DNA from: Aphidius gifuensis
Lineage: Eukaryota > Arthropoda > Insecta > Hymenoptera > Braconidae
Reading direction: 5' to 3'
NCBI RefSeq assembly: GCF_014905175.1
Contig: NC_057792.1
Location: forward strand, 9,961,101-10,025,100
DNA length: 64,000 nt
Shown piece after piece: positions 11,401 through 23,052 of this stretch. The notes under the pieces are model-generated. The model was not told the DNA's origin and did no database searches. It saw nothing but the letters and a program-made list of their open reading frames with translations. The position numbers and the translations under genes are program-made. The number at the start of each line of letters is the position of its first letter. Positions within the stretch are counted from its first letter, which is position 1.

Positions 11401-14400
11401 TGAAATTATTCCTTAGTCACATTAATTCCTTAGCTACATCTTTTCCTTAGCTACTGCTTTTTCTTGGACATTTGTATTTTTAAAAAATAAATTTACATCT
11501 ATATTATTTATTTAATAAATAAAAATGTCCAAGGAAAAGCAGTAGCTAAAGAAAAGATGTAGCTAAGGAATCAATGTGACAATAGATATTTCCTTGAAAT
11601 ATAATTCTTTAGCTTTAATAATCCCTTAGTCACATTAATTTCTTAGCTACAATCTTTTCCTTAGCTACTTAGCTTTTCCTTATTGAACATTTGTATTTTT
11701 AAAAAAATAGATTTACATGTATTTTTATTTATAAAGAAAAATAAAAAAGGTCAAAAAGAAACAGTATATAGAAAAAGATAGCAATAGGGTAATGTGACTA
11801 ATAATGTTATAAGGAATATATTTCAAGAAAAATAATTCATTAGTCACATTAATTCATAGCATCTTTTCACTTAAAACTGCTTTCCTTGGACCTTTTTTTA
11901 ATTTTTTTTTTATAAATAAAATACATGTAGATTTATTTTTAAAATACAAATGTCCAAAGGAAACTGTTAAGAAAAAGATAAAACTAAAATTAATATTTAC
12001 TAAGAAATATATTCGAGGAAATAATTCATTAGTCACATTAATTTCTTAGCTACATCTTTTCACTATAGCTACTGCTTTTCTTGATACTGCTTTCCTTGGA
12101 CATTTGTATTTTTAAAAATAAATTTACATGTATTTTTATCTATAAAATAAATAAAAATGTCAAGGAAAAGCAGTATAAAGAAAAAGATGTAACCTATAAA
12201 AATTATGTTTCAATGAAATTAATTCCTTAGTCACATTAATTCCTTAGCTACATCTTTTCCTTAGCTACTGCTTTTCCTTGGACCTTTTTTATTTTTCTTT
12301 ATAAATAAAATACATGTAAATTCATTTTTTAAAAATACAAATGTCCAAAAAGGAAAAATATAAAAGAAAAGATAACAACAAGAATTAATATTAACAAGAA
12401 TTATATTTCGAGTAATTCATTAGTCATTAATTTCTTAATACATCTTTTCATAGCTACTGCTTTTCCTTGGATACTACTTTTCCTTGGACATTTGTATTTT
12501 TAAAAATAAATTTACATGTATTTTTATCTATAAAATAAATAAAAAATGTCCAAGGAAAAGCAGTAAAAATAGAAAGATAATGTAAAGGGAATAATGGAAA
12601 TAACCAAAGAATTATGTTTCAATGAAATTATTCCTTAGTCACATTAATTCCTTAGCTACATCTTTTCCTTAGCTACTGCTTTTTCTTGGACATTTGTATT
12701 TTTAAAAAATAAATTTACATCTATATTATTTATTTAATAAATAAAAATGTCAAGGACTTCTATTAATAAAAAGAAAAAGATGTAATAAAGAATCAATAAG
12801 ACTAATGAATTATTTCCTCGAAATATAATTCTTTGGCAACATTAATTCCTTAGTCACATTAATTTCTTAGCTACATCTTTTCCTTAGCTACTGCTTTTCT
12901 TGAATTTTATTTGTATTTTTAAAAATGAATTTACATGTATTTTATATTTTGTAAAAAAAATAAAAAGGTCCAAGGGAAAGCGGTAATAGAAAAAAGATGT
13001 AACTAAGGAATAATGACTAAGAATACCTGTAGCAAAACCCTATTTCAAGAAATAATTCATTAGTCACATTAATTCACTTAGCTACATCTTTCCTTAGCTA
13101 TGCTTTTCCTTGGACCTTTTTAATTTTTTTTATAAAATAAAATACATGTAAGTTTATTTTTTAAAAAAATACAAATGTCAAGGAAAGCAGTAATAAAGAA
13201 AAAAAAGATGTAGCTAAGGAATTAATGTTGCCAAAGAATTATATTTCGAGGAAATAATTCATTAGTCACATTAATTTCTTAGCTACATCTTTTCCTTAGC
13301 TACTGCTTTTCCTTGGATACTGCTTTTCCTTGGACATTTGTATTTTTAAAAAATAAATTTACATGTATTTTATCTATAAAATAAATAAAAAATGTCCAAG
13401 GAAAAGCAGTTGAAAAAGATAACTAAAATTAAAAGATAACAAAAAATTATGTTTCAATGAAATTATTCATAGTCACATTAATTCATAGCTACATCTTTTC
13501 ATGGCTACTGCTTTTTCTTGGACATTTGTATTTTAAAATAAATTTACATCTATATTATTTATTTAATAAATAAAATGTCCAAAAGGAAAACAGTGTAGAA
13601 AAAGAAAGTAAGCTAAGCCTCAATGTGACTAATGAATTATTCCTCGAAATATAATTCTTTGCTTACAATAATTCCTTAGTCACATTAATTCATAGCTACA
13701 TCTTTTCCTTAGCTACTGCTTTTCCTTGGACCTTTTTTATTTTTCTTTATAAATAAAATACATGTAAATTTATTTTTCAAAAATACAAATGTCCAAGGAA
13801 AAGCAATAATAGAAAAAAGATATAACAACAAAGTATGTTATAGGAAATTATATTTCGAGGAAATATTCAAGTCACATTAATTCCTTAGCTACATCTTTTC
13901 CTTAGCTACTGCTTTTCCTTGGATACTGCTTTTCCTTGGACATTTGTATTTTTAAAAAATAAATTTACATGTATTTTATTTATGAAAAAAAATTAAAAAG
14001 GTCCAAGGAAAAGCAGTAGCTAAGGAAACGATATGTAACTAAATTAAAACCAAAATTATGTTTCAATGAAATTATTCCTTAGTCACATTAATTCCTTAGC
14101 TACATCTTTTCCTGAGCTACTGCTTTTTCTTGGACATTTGTATTTTTAAAAAATAAATTTACATGTATTTTATTTATGAAAAAAAATTAAAAGGTCAAGG
14201 AAAGCAGTAACTAAGCTAATAGAAGATATGTGACTAAAATGAATTAATGTTATAAGAATTATATTTCGAGGAAATAATTCATTAGTCACATTGATTCCTT
14301 AGCTACATCTTTTCTTTAGCTACTGCTTTTCCTTGGACATTTTTATTTATTAAATAAATAATATAGATGTAAATTTATTTTTTAAAAATACAAATGTCCA

Positions 14401-15010
14401 AGAAAGCGCTTAAGCAGAAAAAGATAGTAGCTAAGATCCATGTGACAATGAATATTCCTCAAAATATAATTCTTTGCAACATTAATTATAGTCACATTAA
14501 TTCCTTAGCTACATCTTTTCCCGCTGACTACTTTTTTTTTTCTTGGACATTTGTATTTTTTAAAATAAATTTACATGTATTTTATTTATGAAAAAATTAA
14601 AAGGTTCAAGGAAAAGCAGTAACTAAGAAAAAGATGTAACAAAGAATATGTGACACTAAGGAGTAATGTTGCCAAAAAATTATATTTCAAGGAAATAATT
14701 CATTAGTCACATAATTCCTTAGCTACATCTTTTCATAGCTACTGCTTTCCTTGGACCTTTTAATTTTTATAAATAGAAGTTTATTTTTAAATACAATCGT
14801 CAGGAAAAGCAGTAATAAAATATATGCAAAGAATGGTGACAAAATTATGTTTCAATGAAATTATTTCTTAGTCACATTAATTCCTTAGCTACATCTTTTC
14901 CTTAGCTACTGCTTTTCCTTGGCCCTTTTTTAATTTTTTTTATAAATAAAATACATGTAAATTTATTTTTTAACAACAAAAATCCCAAGGAAAAGCAGAA
15001 GCTAAAAAAT
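8430..15010. repeat. 6.6-kb array of alternating inverted ~200-bp palindromic units
   Basis: Roughly thirty units repeat the arm TTAGCTACATCTTTTCCTTA + GCTACTGCTTTTCCTTGGAC, an AT hinge, then its reverse complement, a spacer (TAATGTTGCCAAAGAATTAT) and a short second palindrome (AAATAATTCATTAGTCACAT). Spacing is about 190-215 bp. Plus-strand arms are nearly invariant, whereas the mirrored arms (GTCCAAGGAAAAGCAGTAGC) are widely eroded by base losses and C-to-A-like changes. No frame. The same unit occurs cleanly at 38480-39720 and singly at 24840-25300. Confidence 0.9.
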
Positions 15011-15019
15011 GATAACAAC

Positions 15020-15440
15020 TACAGGAATATAAAATAAATTACTCCGTAGACTAGAATATTTTTACAGCATTATTTTCTAGTTTAAAAGAAAATTATTTGG
15101 TCAAATGGCTGTAAAAATAATTTAGAGTGGCAAATAATTCTTATTAATTCATTATGGCAAATGTATCTTAGGAAAGAATGTTTCCAAATAAATTAATTCA
15201 TGCAAAAGCAGATTACTTTTACAAACATGTGACTTAATAATTTTTTTTTAAACTAGAAAATAATGCTGTAAAAATTATCTAGTCTACGAATTAATTTAAA
15301 TGCTATCGGCAAATAATAAAATCGAAAAAAAATTTTTTTGCAAATTTACATTCTTTCCATAGACATTTGCCAAAATAGAATAATAAAATAATTTTGGTAA
15401 ATCGGTCAGGAATTAATCAAACCAAAAAATTTTCCAATGT
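15020..15440. repeat. Diverged relative of the inverted satellite
   Basis: Mirrored arms around TTACAGCATTATTTTCTAG (about 15050) and CTAGAAAATAATGCTGTAA (about 15255) resemble the array architecture but with different words (ATGGCAAATG). Similar words recur at 22200-22480 and 22960-23040. Confidence 0.5.
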
Positions 15441-15459
15441 TTTATCTAAATTTTTACTT

Positions 15460-15655
15460 CGCGAAGGAAGTACACGGTCAAGGCACTACGTGATCCACTA
15501 ATGCAGCTCGTATGGCTTGCATGGTGTCTGCTCCATCTGCCGTACATTTTACGAATACACTCTGCATACACTATGAAGGCACGATAGTGCATGCACGGCG
15601 TGACCTCAACGTGAACGCAAAGTGTACGCCGCTGGCTATCGGGGTTGTTAATGAC
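15460..15655 (-). other. GC-rich retroelement-like block, homologous to 7950-8100 in opposite orientation
   Basis: This block is about 50% GC. Its complement carries CCCCGATAGCC, as does the plus strand at 7995. If the foldback at 15648-17085 is removed, CCCTAGCGGAA (complement of about 17085) joins it in the same order as on the plus strand at 7954. It lies just downstream of the integrase remnant on the minus strand, so it is probably the 3' region of that retroelement. Confidence 0.4.
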
Positions 15656-17085
15656 ATGGGCGCTTATTCAATAGCAAATTAATAGCAAGTCAATAGCAAA
15701 AAGAATTATGGATTACAAAGGCTCTACATTACACTAAACATATTAAATTGATCTACATAAATTAAGGAAAAAATTAACAATGTTCCTATCATATTATTAT
15801 AGCGTGATTCGATGTCATTTCTCAATAATGATAGCGAAGAATGATGTTAAATTTTTTTAGGTTATGTCCGAGCTGTCATTCGTTGTTGTCTGAGTTTTGG
15901 TAATTTATGGAAACTTACCGCGAGAATGGAATGACATGAAACATCCACTCAATAGCTAGTCAATAGCTAGTTAATATAAAAAAAGTACAAAATACGATAT
16001 TTATCATGCTATTGTTTAATTGTTTATTATATTGTTTTTAAAAGTTTTCAACAACAATACATAAAATTAAAAAAAAATTTTTTTCGTTTAAATTCGTCAA
16101 CATCTAGTCAATAGCAAGTCAACAGCAGATCAATAGCAAATTCGTAGCAACTCAATAGCTAGTCAATAGCTAGTCAATAGCAAAAAAAGTACAAAATACG
16201 ATATTTATAATTGTTATTGTTTAATTGTTTATTATATTGTTTTTAAAGTTTTCAACAACAATACATAAAATCTAAAAACAAAATTTTTTTTCGTTTAAAT
16301 TCGTCAACATCTAGTCAATAGCAAGTCAACAGCAGATCAATAGCAAATTCAGCAACTCAATAGCTAGTCAATAGCTAGTCAATAGCAAAAAAGTACAAAA
16401 TACGATATTTATCATTGTTATTGTTTATTGTTGTTGTTTAATTGTTTTTATATTGTTTTTAAAAGTTTTCAACAAAATACATAAAATTAAAAAAAAAAAT
16501 TTGTTTTAAATTTTATGTATTGTTGTTGAAAACTTTTAAAACTATTATAATAAACAACCAACAATATAAATATCGTATTTTTGTACTTTTTATGCTATAA
16601 TGACTATTAATAAGACACTACAATTCTACTATTGACTTTACTTAATATTGAACAAATACTGAAAAAAAAAACCACAATTTTATGTATTGTTATTAAAACA
16701 CAAAAACAATATAATAAACAATTAAACAATAACAATGATAAATATCATATTTTCATACTTTTTATAATAATGACTAACTATTAGTGAGATATTTCATGTC
16801 ATTCCATTCTCGCGTAAGGTTTCCATAAATTGCAAAAACTCAGACAACAACGAATGACAGCTCGGACATAACCTAAAAAATTTAACATCATTCTTCGCTA
16901 TCATTGAAAATGACATCGAATCACGCTATAATAATATGATAGGAACATTGTTAATTTTTCCTTAATATAGTCAATTTAATATGTTTAGTGTAATGTAGAG
17001 CCTTTGTAATCCATAATTCTTTTTGCTATTGACTTGCTATTAATTTGCTATTGAATAAGCGCCCATGTCATTAATGACTCTTCCG
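15648..17085. mobile_element. Long-arm foldback element inserted in the retroelement remnant
   Basis: TTAATGACATGGGCGCTTAT at the left and its mirror at 17047-17072 begin arms of about 300 bp (for example the GAATGACAGCTCGGACATAA block). The interior holds about three direct repeats of a ~190-bp unit rich in GTCAATAGCAAGTCAACAGC and CAATAGCTAGTCAATAGCTA, partly mirrored at 16490-16790. No coding frame. I could not fix the TSD because the palindromic GTCATTAATGAC sits at the boundary. Confidence 0.7.
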
Positions 17086-17097
17086 CTAGGGTGTTGT

Positions 17098-17375
17098 TCA
17101 GTACTCACTCACTACTTCGTTAATTTTATTTTTAATTAAATAAGGTCCGTCCCAATTTGATTGTAATTTTTCACATTTACCAATGGTTCTATGGGAGATA
17201 TAGAACCAAACCTTCTCACCTGGATTAAATGACACCATTTGAGATTTTAGATCGAATTTTGATTTGAATTTATCATTTTTAATTTTAATATTTTTCTGAC
17301 ATCGTCATGAATATTTAATATTTCTTCTTTTAACTATTCTACAAATTCAGGAGGAGTTTCAGGAGGTTGTCATTG
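17098..17375 (-). pseudogene. Ty3/gypsy integrase C-terminus (GPY/F module), decayed
   Basis: Read on the minus strand, the segment ends FNPGEKVWFYISHRT ... LQSNWDGPYLIKNKI ... VVSEY with a stop at 17098-17100. The spacing VWF...W.GPY is the GPY/F domain that ends gypsy-class integrases and helps multimerisation and target choice. Upstream (about 17290-17370) another frame gives PPEFVE, an internal stop where a Trp is expected, then LKEEILNIHDDVRK. A frame slip lies near 17270. It is clearly dead. The rest of pol is not visible in this window. Confidence 0.75.
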
Positions 17376-17494
17376 CTCTGTAAATATCACTGTAGTTTTT
17401 TTTATTAAAAAACTATTTCTTGAAGTTTTAATTATAATTATATTATCTAAGTATATCCAATTAGATGTAAGTATATCCAATTTGATCTAAGTAT

Positions 17495-17672
17495 CCCCAA
17501 CGGATGGCTCGACTCTCCAATGTAGCATTCAGTCAACAGCGATTTGACAGCCATTCGACAGCATATATAAAACGTAATTCACGAGCACCGGATACTCAAA
17601 ATGAGTTGGAAAAATATGAAATAAATATAAGATTATAATGACAATAACTTAAACTGAATAAAACCTTGACCT
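17495..17672 (+). repeat. Family L repeat, copy 1 (possible small solo LTR)
   Basis: A ~175-bp unit starts near CGGATGGCTCGACTCTCCAA, contains a TATA-like ATATATAAAACG, and ends near GAATAAAACCTTGAC with an AATAAA signal. Promoter-like and poly(A)-like signals in that order suggest a small LTR or a promoter-bearing SINE. Copies lie at 40298-40473 and 59288-59788. Confidence 0.55.
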
Positions 17673-17922
17673 TGACCTTTTTTTTTTATCCAGCAAATTA
17701 TTCAACTTTATACTTTAAAATTTTGCTATTTTTTTTTATATTTTACTTCTTTTGATTATTAAAGCTATGATAAAAAAAATAAACAGCTCATCTAAAATTG
17801 AGGCTTCCAGGGACATCAATTGTAAATTTATGTTTTGTTTGTATTTCACTCATTTTGTTTAACTAATAATAATTTATGAAAATTCGTGAGAGAGAATATA
17901 AAGAATTATATTCGTACAATTC

Positions 17923-19121
17923 AGGTGCGTGAACCTGGTCTGCATAAGTCCTAGAAAAAATATCTAGAATACTCATCAGAAGCGTCTTGATTTGTACCAC
18001 TTTCTAATAATTTGTACTAATTTGTACCACTAAGCAAGGAATTAGTATCTTAAAAATAACAAAAAAAAATTATTTACTCAAAAATGTTAATTAACAATTG
18101 AATATCTGCTTTAATTATTGAAGTACGTATTCTGCTCTCCCTGGTGGAAATATTACTCCGGCATTTCTCCGTTTTCGGCCTATTTCCGGAGAAATTACTC
18201 CAGCATGAGGTTGATGGCGGAGAAATTATTCCGGCAAAAAAATCGTGGCAGATTAATTTTTCCGACATTAATCTCATGCCGGAGTAATTTCTCCGGAAAT
18301 GGGCCAAAAACGGAGTAATGCCGAAGAAAGCCGGAGTAATGGCGGAGAAATATTTCTTTCACAGCTTGACGGTACAAGTTAGCTCACGTTTGCTTTTTAA
18401 AATAAAAATCAAATTATTTTAAAATATTGAATTTTGGAGGCACCATGCAATTGTTAATAAAAATGTTTGATTAACAATTGCATGGCGCCTTTAAAAATCA
18501 ATATTTTTGAATAATTTTTACTTTATTTTAAAGAGCAGAACGTGGGCTAATTTTGTACCCTCAATAATAATAACAAAGTATTGTGAATTGAAATTTTGGA
18601 GTAACATGTTTTTTTATTATTATTATTGAGGTACAAATTAGCTTAACGTCTGCTCTTTAAAACAAAAAAAAAATTATTTGAAAATATTGATTTTTAAAGG
18701 CACCATGCAATTGTTGATTAAAAATTTTCATTAACGATCGCATGGTGCCTCAAAAATATTTTTAAATAATTTATTTTTTATTTTAAAGAGTAGAACGTGA
18801 GCTAGAATGGAATGTGTACCTCAATAATTAAAGCAGATATTCAATTGTTAATTAACGTTTTGGAATAAATAATTTTTTTTTTTGTTGTTATTTTTGAGGT
18901 ACAAATTCAGGGCTTTAGTACAAATTATTCTGCGTCTGTAGCAATTTTTTTTTCCCCTGAGTCATCTAGAAAAAAAATCGGTTTTAACCCTTTCTCCACT
19001 CTTTACTTTTAAGGTACAAATCAAAACAATTGCGGTGCAAAATGGTACAAATTAAGACGCTTCTAATGAGTATATTCTAGATAATTTTTCTAGGACTTAT
19101 GCAGGCCAGGTTCACGCACCT
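17923..19121. mobile_element. MULE-like element with ~9-bp TSD
   Basis: Arms of about 95 bp start AGGTGCGTGAACCTGGTC and end GGCCAGGTTCACGCACCT. The flanks are GTACAATTC (17914-17922) and GTATAATTC (19122-19130), an 8/9 match. A 9-bp TSD is the Mutator-superfamily hallmark. The interior has several smaller palindromes (GGCACCATGCAATTGTT and mirrors) and the nested 18139-18364 element. No transposase frame. Confidence 0.72.
18139..18364. mobile_element. CCCTGGTG-family element, copy E1 (TACTCCGG core)
   Basis: It starts CCCTGGTGGAAATATT and is filled with permuted copies of ATTACTCCGG / CCGGAGTAATTTCTCC in both orientations. The right end (AATATTTCTTTCACAG) is a degraded mirror. Short frames on both strands are by-products of the motif repetition. 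Confidence 0.55.
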
Positions 19122-19247
19122 GTATAATTCTTCTACATATTTTCATTTAACCGTGAATGATGAAATAATAACGATATTAATTATATATAAGAAATAACAA
19201 ATCTTCTTGCATATAAATAAATCGAAAATTGAAACATGCATATATAT

Positions 19248-19911
19248 GGGGCATTCTTAGTCAAATCACGGGGTCATCTGCCTGACCCCTTACGATTTTG
19301 AAAATATGAGCTATTTTTGGTTGATTTTACGCTGAAATTAAGCCTTTAATTTTTTTAGATTTCTGGACTCTTGAATATTTTGAGCACAGCAAAAATCTGG
19401 GTCCAGAAATATAAATATTTTTTTTTTATTTTTGAAATTTTTATTTTCAGCAAAAAAAGTTTCTAAAAGTGCCGAAACAGAAAATTTACCAAGGGAAAAT
19501 CTAGTTTTATTTTATTTTTTTGAAATCAAAAACTTATATATTATAAACTTATATTCATTTTGGAAAAAAAAAATTTTTTTTCTGGAAACAAAAAATTTTT
19601 TTGCTGAAAAATAAAATTTTCAAAAATAAATAAAAAATATTTATATTTCTGGACCCAGATTTTTGCTGTGCTTAAAATGCGTGTATTGTGTACCTGATTC
19701 TGTGAAAAAAAATTCAGAAAAAAAAAAATGGTCCTTTTTGAGAAATTGCAAAAATAGTAATATTCAAGATGATGGAGTCTAGAAAAATTAATAAAAAAAT
19801 CTTAAAAAATTAGAGGCTTAATTTCATCGTAAAATCAACCAAAAATAGCTCATATTTTCAAAATCGTAAGGGGTCAGGCAGATGACCCTGTGATTTGACT
19901 AAGAATGCCCC
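19248..19911. mobile_element. Foldback element with ~140-bp arms
   Basis: GGGGCATTCTTAGTCAAATC and its mirror GATTTGACTAAGAATGCCCC bound arms that include GGTCATCTGCCTGACCCCTT. It sits in an ATATATAT tract on both sides, so the TSD (TA or 8 bp) cannot be told. The core is purine/pyrimidine-rich. No gene. Confidence 0.75.
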
Positions 19912-20002
19912 ATATATATACTTATATTTAGCTAAGGGAGAATTAAAAAAAAAAAGAACAAGCACACACACGGACAAGAAAAAAATCGATAACTATGCAT
20001 AC

Positions 20003-21080
20003 TAGGGTGTTTTTTTTTTTTTCGATATTTTTTTTTCTCTTCACCCATCTTTATACAAGTTCATACAACTCTAAATCATGCCCAGAAAAAATTTGAACTC
20101 AATTGAAAAATATTTAGAGGTGGTTCAGGAGTCATTTGTTTTTTCCATTTGATTAACATGGGGTTAATACACTTCATTCACTATTTTGATCATGGAGGCT
20201 TTAATTTTCGACCGTTCAAGTTCACGTTAGTCTCATTTGATAGAGTATTAAATTCTATAGCATATAATATTCATAGTTTTGATCATTTACAATTAAAAAA
20301 AATAGTGAAATAATGCTTCAAAAAGGTAGTATTTACAATTTTTCTGAAAAACAAAATTGTAAATGATCAAAACTATGAATATTAGCTGTGTTCGATGGTC
20401 GTCTCGGCTCAGTTCCGTCTCACTTACGGCTCACTTATGGCGCTAGCGACGTACGGTTGTTTGAAGAACTACAAAGGCACAAAATCTCAATACAGGTGCT
20501 TATCTATATCATCACTGTATTAATGCCCCAATAAATATTGTTTATTTACTTTATGCAAACAGTGTCATCATAATAATCTATTACAATAAATTAATAAATA
20601 TATAATCAACATGAATATAGATAATATAATTCAGGTAAGAGCAAACAGTAAATGAAAGAAATAGAAATAAAAATAAAAATTTTAGGGATGATATAGATAG
20701 GCACCTGTATTGAGATTTTGTGCCTTTGTACTTCTTCAAACAACCGTACGTCGCTAGCGCCATAAGTGAGCCGTAAGTGAGACGGAACTGAGCCGAGACG
20801 ACCATCGGACACAGCTTATATATGCTATAAAATTCAATACTCTATAAAATAAGACCAACGCGAACTTGAACGGTCAAAAATTAAAGCCTCCATGATCAAA
20901 ATGGTGAATGAAGTGTATTAAACCCATGTTAATCAAATGGAAAAAACAAATGACCCCTGAACCACCTCTAAATATTTTTCAATTGAGTTCAAATTTTTTC
21001 TGGGCATGATTTAGAGCTGTATAAACTTGTATGAAGATGGGTGAAGAGAAAAAAAAATATCGAAAAAAAAAAACACCCTA
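20003..21080. mobile_element. hAT-like element with ~290-bp arms and perfect 8-bp TSD
   Basis: The ends TAGGGTGTTTTTTTTTTT and AAAAAAAAACACCCTA are flanked by ATGCATAC at 19995-20002 and 21081-21088. Arms of nearly 300 bp match in inverted orientation (for example GATTAACATGGGGTTAATAC against GTATTAAACCCATGTTAATC). A second, younger element occupies 20385-20815 in its loop. It is non-autonomous. Confidence 0.88.
20385..20815. mobile_element. GCTGTGTTCG element, copy 1, 3-bp TTA TSD (PIF/Harbinger-like)
   Basis: Inverted ends GCTGTGTTCGATGGTCGTCT continue as ~115-bp arms through CACTTATGGCGCTAGCGACG. TTA flanks both sides (20382-20384 and 20816-20818). A TWA target fits PIF/Harbinger. The apparent protein frames starting MVVSAQFRLTYG on either strand are just the two arms and recur at 27491-28133. 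Confidence 0.8.
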
Positions 21081-21088
21081 ATGCATAC

Positions 21089-22200
21089 ATGCACATATCC
21101 GTATGTACGACATGAAACGTCTCGAGAGTGGGGGCAACGAGGACATTTAGCTGAGAAATTTATTTTTTAATAAGTTTTTGTTTTCGGCTTTTACTGATGT
21201 TGATATCTTTTTTATTAGTTATTGGAAAAAATCGAAAGTAGGCTTATTAGAAAGAGGGTCATCGATATATATGATAAAACTATTTTTATTTTTTTTTTTT
21301 CGGCCAATAGTTAGACTGCAAATTGATAAATTAGAAATTATGACGTCACAGAGCACAAACTTAAAATACTTATACCCGGTAGAGAGTTCGCGTTCGTTCT
21401 ATATATTTTTTTCGTTCTAAAATTGAGGCGAGACCCTACCGGGTCTCCTGATAACTCATATATTATTTCATTATATTTTTCTTAATATTTTATGTAGCTC
21501 CTTCAGTCGATTGTTGTTGTGATCATCAGGTGAACGGCAAATTAGTATATATTCATTGTTTTAATTTTTAAGTGGTAATGTAGCAACTCCACCAAATAAT
21601 AAAAATTAGTTATATATAATATATATATCGTGTTTGTTTTCCTGAACGCTACAACTTTTCTAAATATCATTATCAAATTTGAGCCATATTTTTTGAGGAA
21701 AATCCATCAACAGACAAAATTGGGCCGAAAAAAAAAGTGATATTATCGAAAAACTTTTCGAATAAAAAGTGTTAGTATTGATGTAAGAAACATTTTGGTG
21801 CAAAAAAAAAATACAGTATCCATTAAAAAAAACTATGTTCATACCTAAAACTCCGCCATTTTGAATTTTTTTTGTTTTTTTTTCTGGGTCCCCCGCCAAA
21901 CCCTACAATTTTTACTTGAATCATTTTTTAATTTGAGCTATATTTTTCAAGAAAAATCCATTATCCAATTAAAATGGGACAGTCTGTATATATATAAATT
22001 ATTTACCTGTAATTGTAAATGTTTTTCACTTTTTTTGAATCGTCAGATTTTTTTTCATTACATCTTGATAGTTCTTCAATTAATTAAAGAAAATAATTAC
22101 TGCCATGGTCTCCAGATATTACAGCAAGACGTGCTAAAATGTAAAAATGTTTATAAATTTACCTTGCATTTTGAAATTACTTTACCGTAATAACGCTTTT
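21089..22200. other. Intergenic, no gene seen
   Basis: AT-rich DNA. A tract at 21390-21450 (CCCGGTAGAGAGTTCGCG and GACCCTACCGGG) contains a small hairpin. I see no coding similarity and no repeat shared with the rest of the window. Confidence 0.3.
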
Positions 22201-22483
22201 ACGCAGCCTTATTAAAAACCCAAATTATTAAACTTAGTTAAAAAAATTTAGTTACATCCTTTCCTTAGTTACTTTTGCCACAATAAATCAAAAAGCTATC
22301 GGCAAATGCCAAAAAGACGTAGCCAAATGAATTAATTATTAATCTTTATTAATTCCTCAGCTATTCTTGCTATAAAAAATTCAAATAATTGTGGCAAATG
22401 GCTGAGGAACTAATTTAAATTACAAAATATTTTATTTGGCTACATCCTTTCCTCAGCAACATTTGCTAATAGCTTTTTAATAA

Positions 22484-22965
22484 ATTCATGGAGGTGAATA
22501 AGGAGTGTAAGCTTTGCTTTTGTACTGAAGCCGACATTTCGGAGTAAATGAGGGCGCTGCAGTCCAATTCACAGGGCAAATTTTTTACAATTTAGGGCTT
22601 TTTTTTGCCGCTGATGGCGCTTGTAAAAATTTTTTTTATATAGATTTTACATACAAAAGCTTCACAAGCGCCGTGAGTGGTGAAAAAAAGCCCTAAATTG
22701 TAATGCCCTGTGAATTGGACTGCTGGGATCGGACTCGAACGACAGTATCACGTGTAATTTTTATCTTTAAACATAGTTGTACAGGCTAGAGTGAATAAGA
22801 ATATTGTGTTCTGTCTTTTTTTTTGGTCAAGGGCTGCTTTGATGTCAGCGCTGCAGCTGGTAGTTTTTCGAACTGACTTACTCCGAAATTGAGGCTTCAG
22901 TGACAGCCTATGCTTTAACACAGTAAAAAAGCAAAGCTTACACTCCTTATTCACCTCCATGAATA
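22484..22965. mobile_element. Foldback element split by a family M MITE
   Basis: TTCATGGAGGTGAATAAGGA and GTGTAAGCTTTGCTTTT at the left are mirrored by AAAAGCAAAGCTTACACTCC and TTATTCACCTCCATGAA at the right. Family M (22559-22723, GCAGTCCAATTC to GAATTGGACTGC) is inserted in it. No gene. Confidence 0.7.
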
Positions 22966-23052
22966 AATTAATTATGGCAATTGTTCCTAAAATTAATTTC
23001 TCAGCCATTAGCCAAAATGAATGAAAAAATGTCGAATTTGTCGAATTTTTGA

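Noticed and set aside
8430..15010. CRISPR-like regular repeats
   Set aside because: Units are long (~200 bp), palindromic and alternate orientation with no unique spacers, in animal DNA.
20581..20812. Protein-like frame starting MVVSAQFRLTYG, repeated near 27501
   Set aside because: It lies entirely within the inverted arms of the GCTGTGTTCG element and reads equally from either arm. It is a repeat shadow, not a gene.
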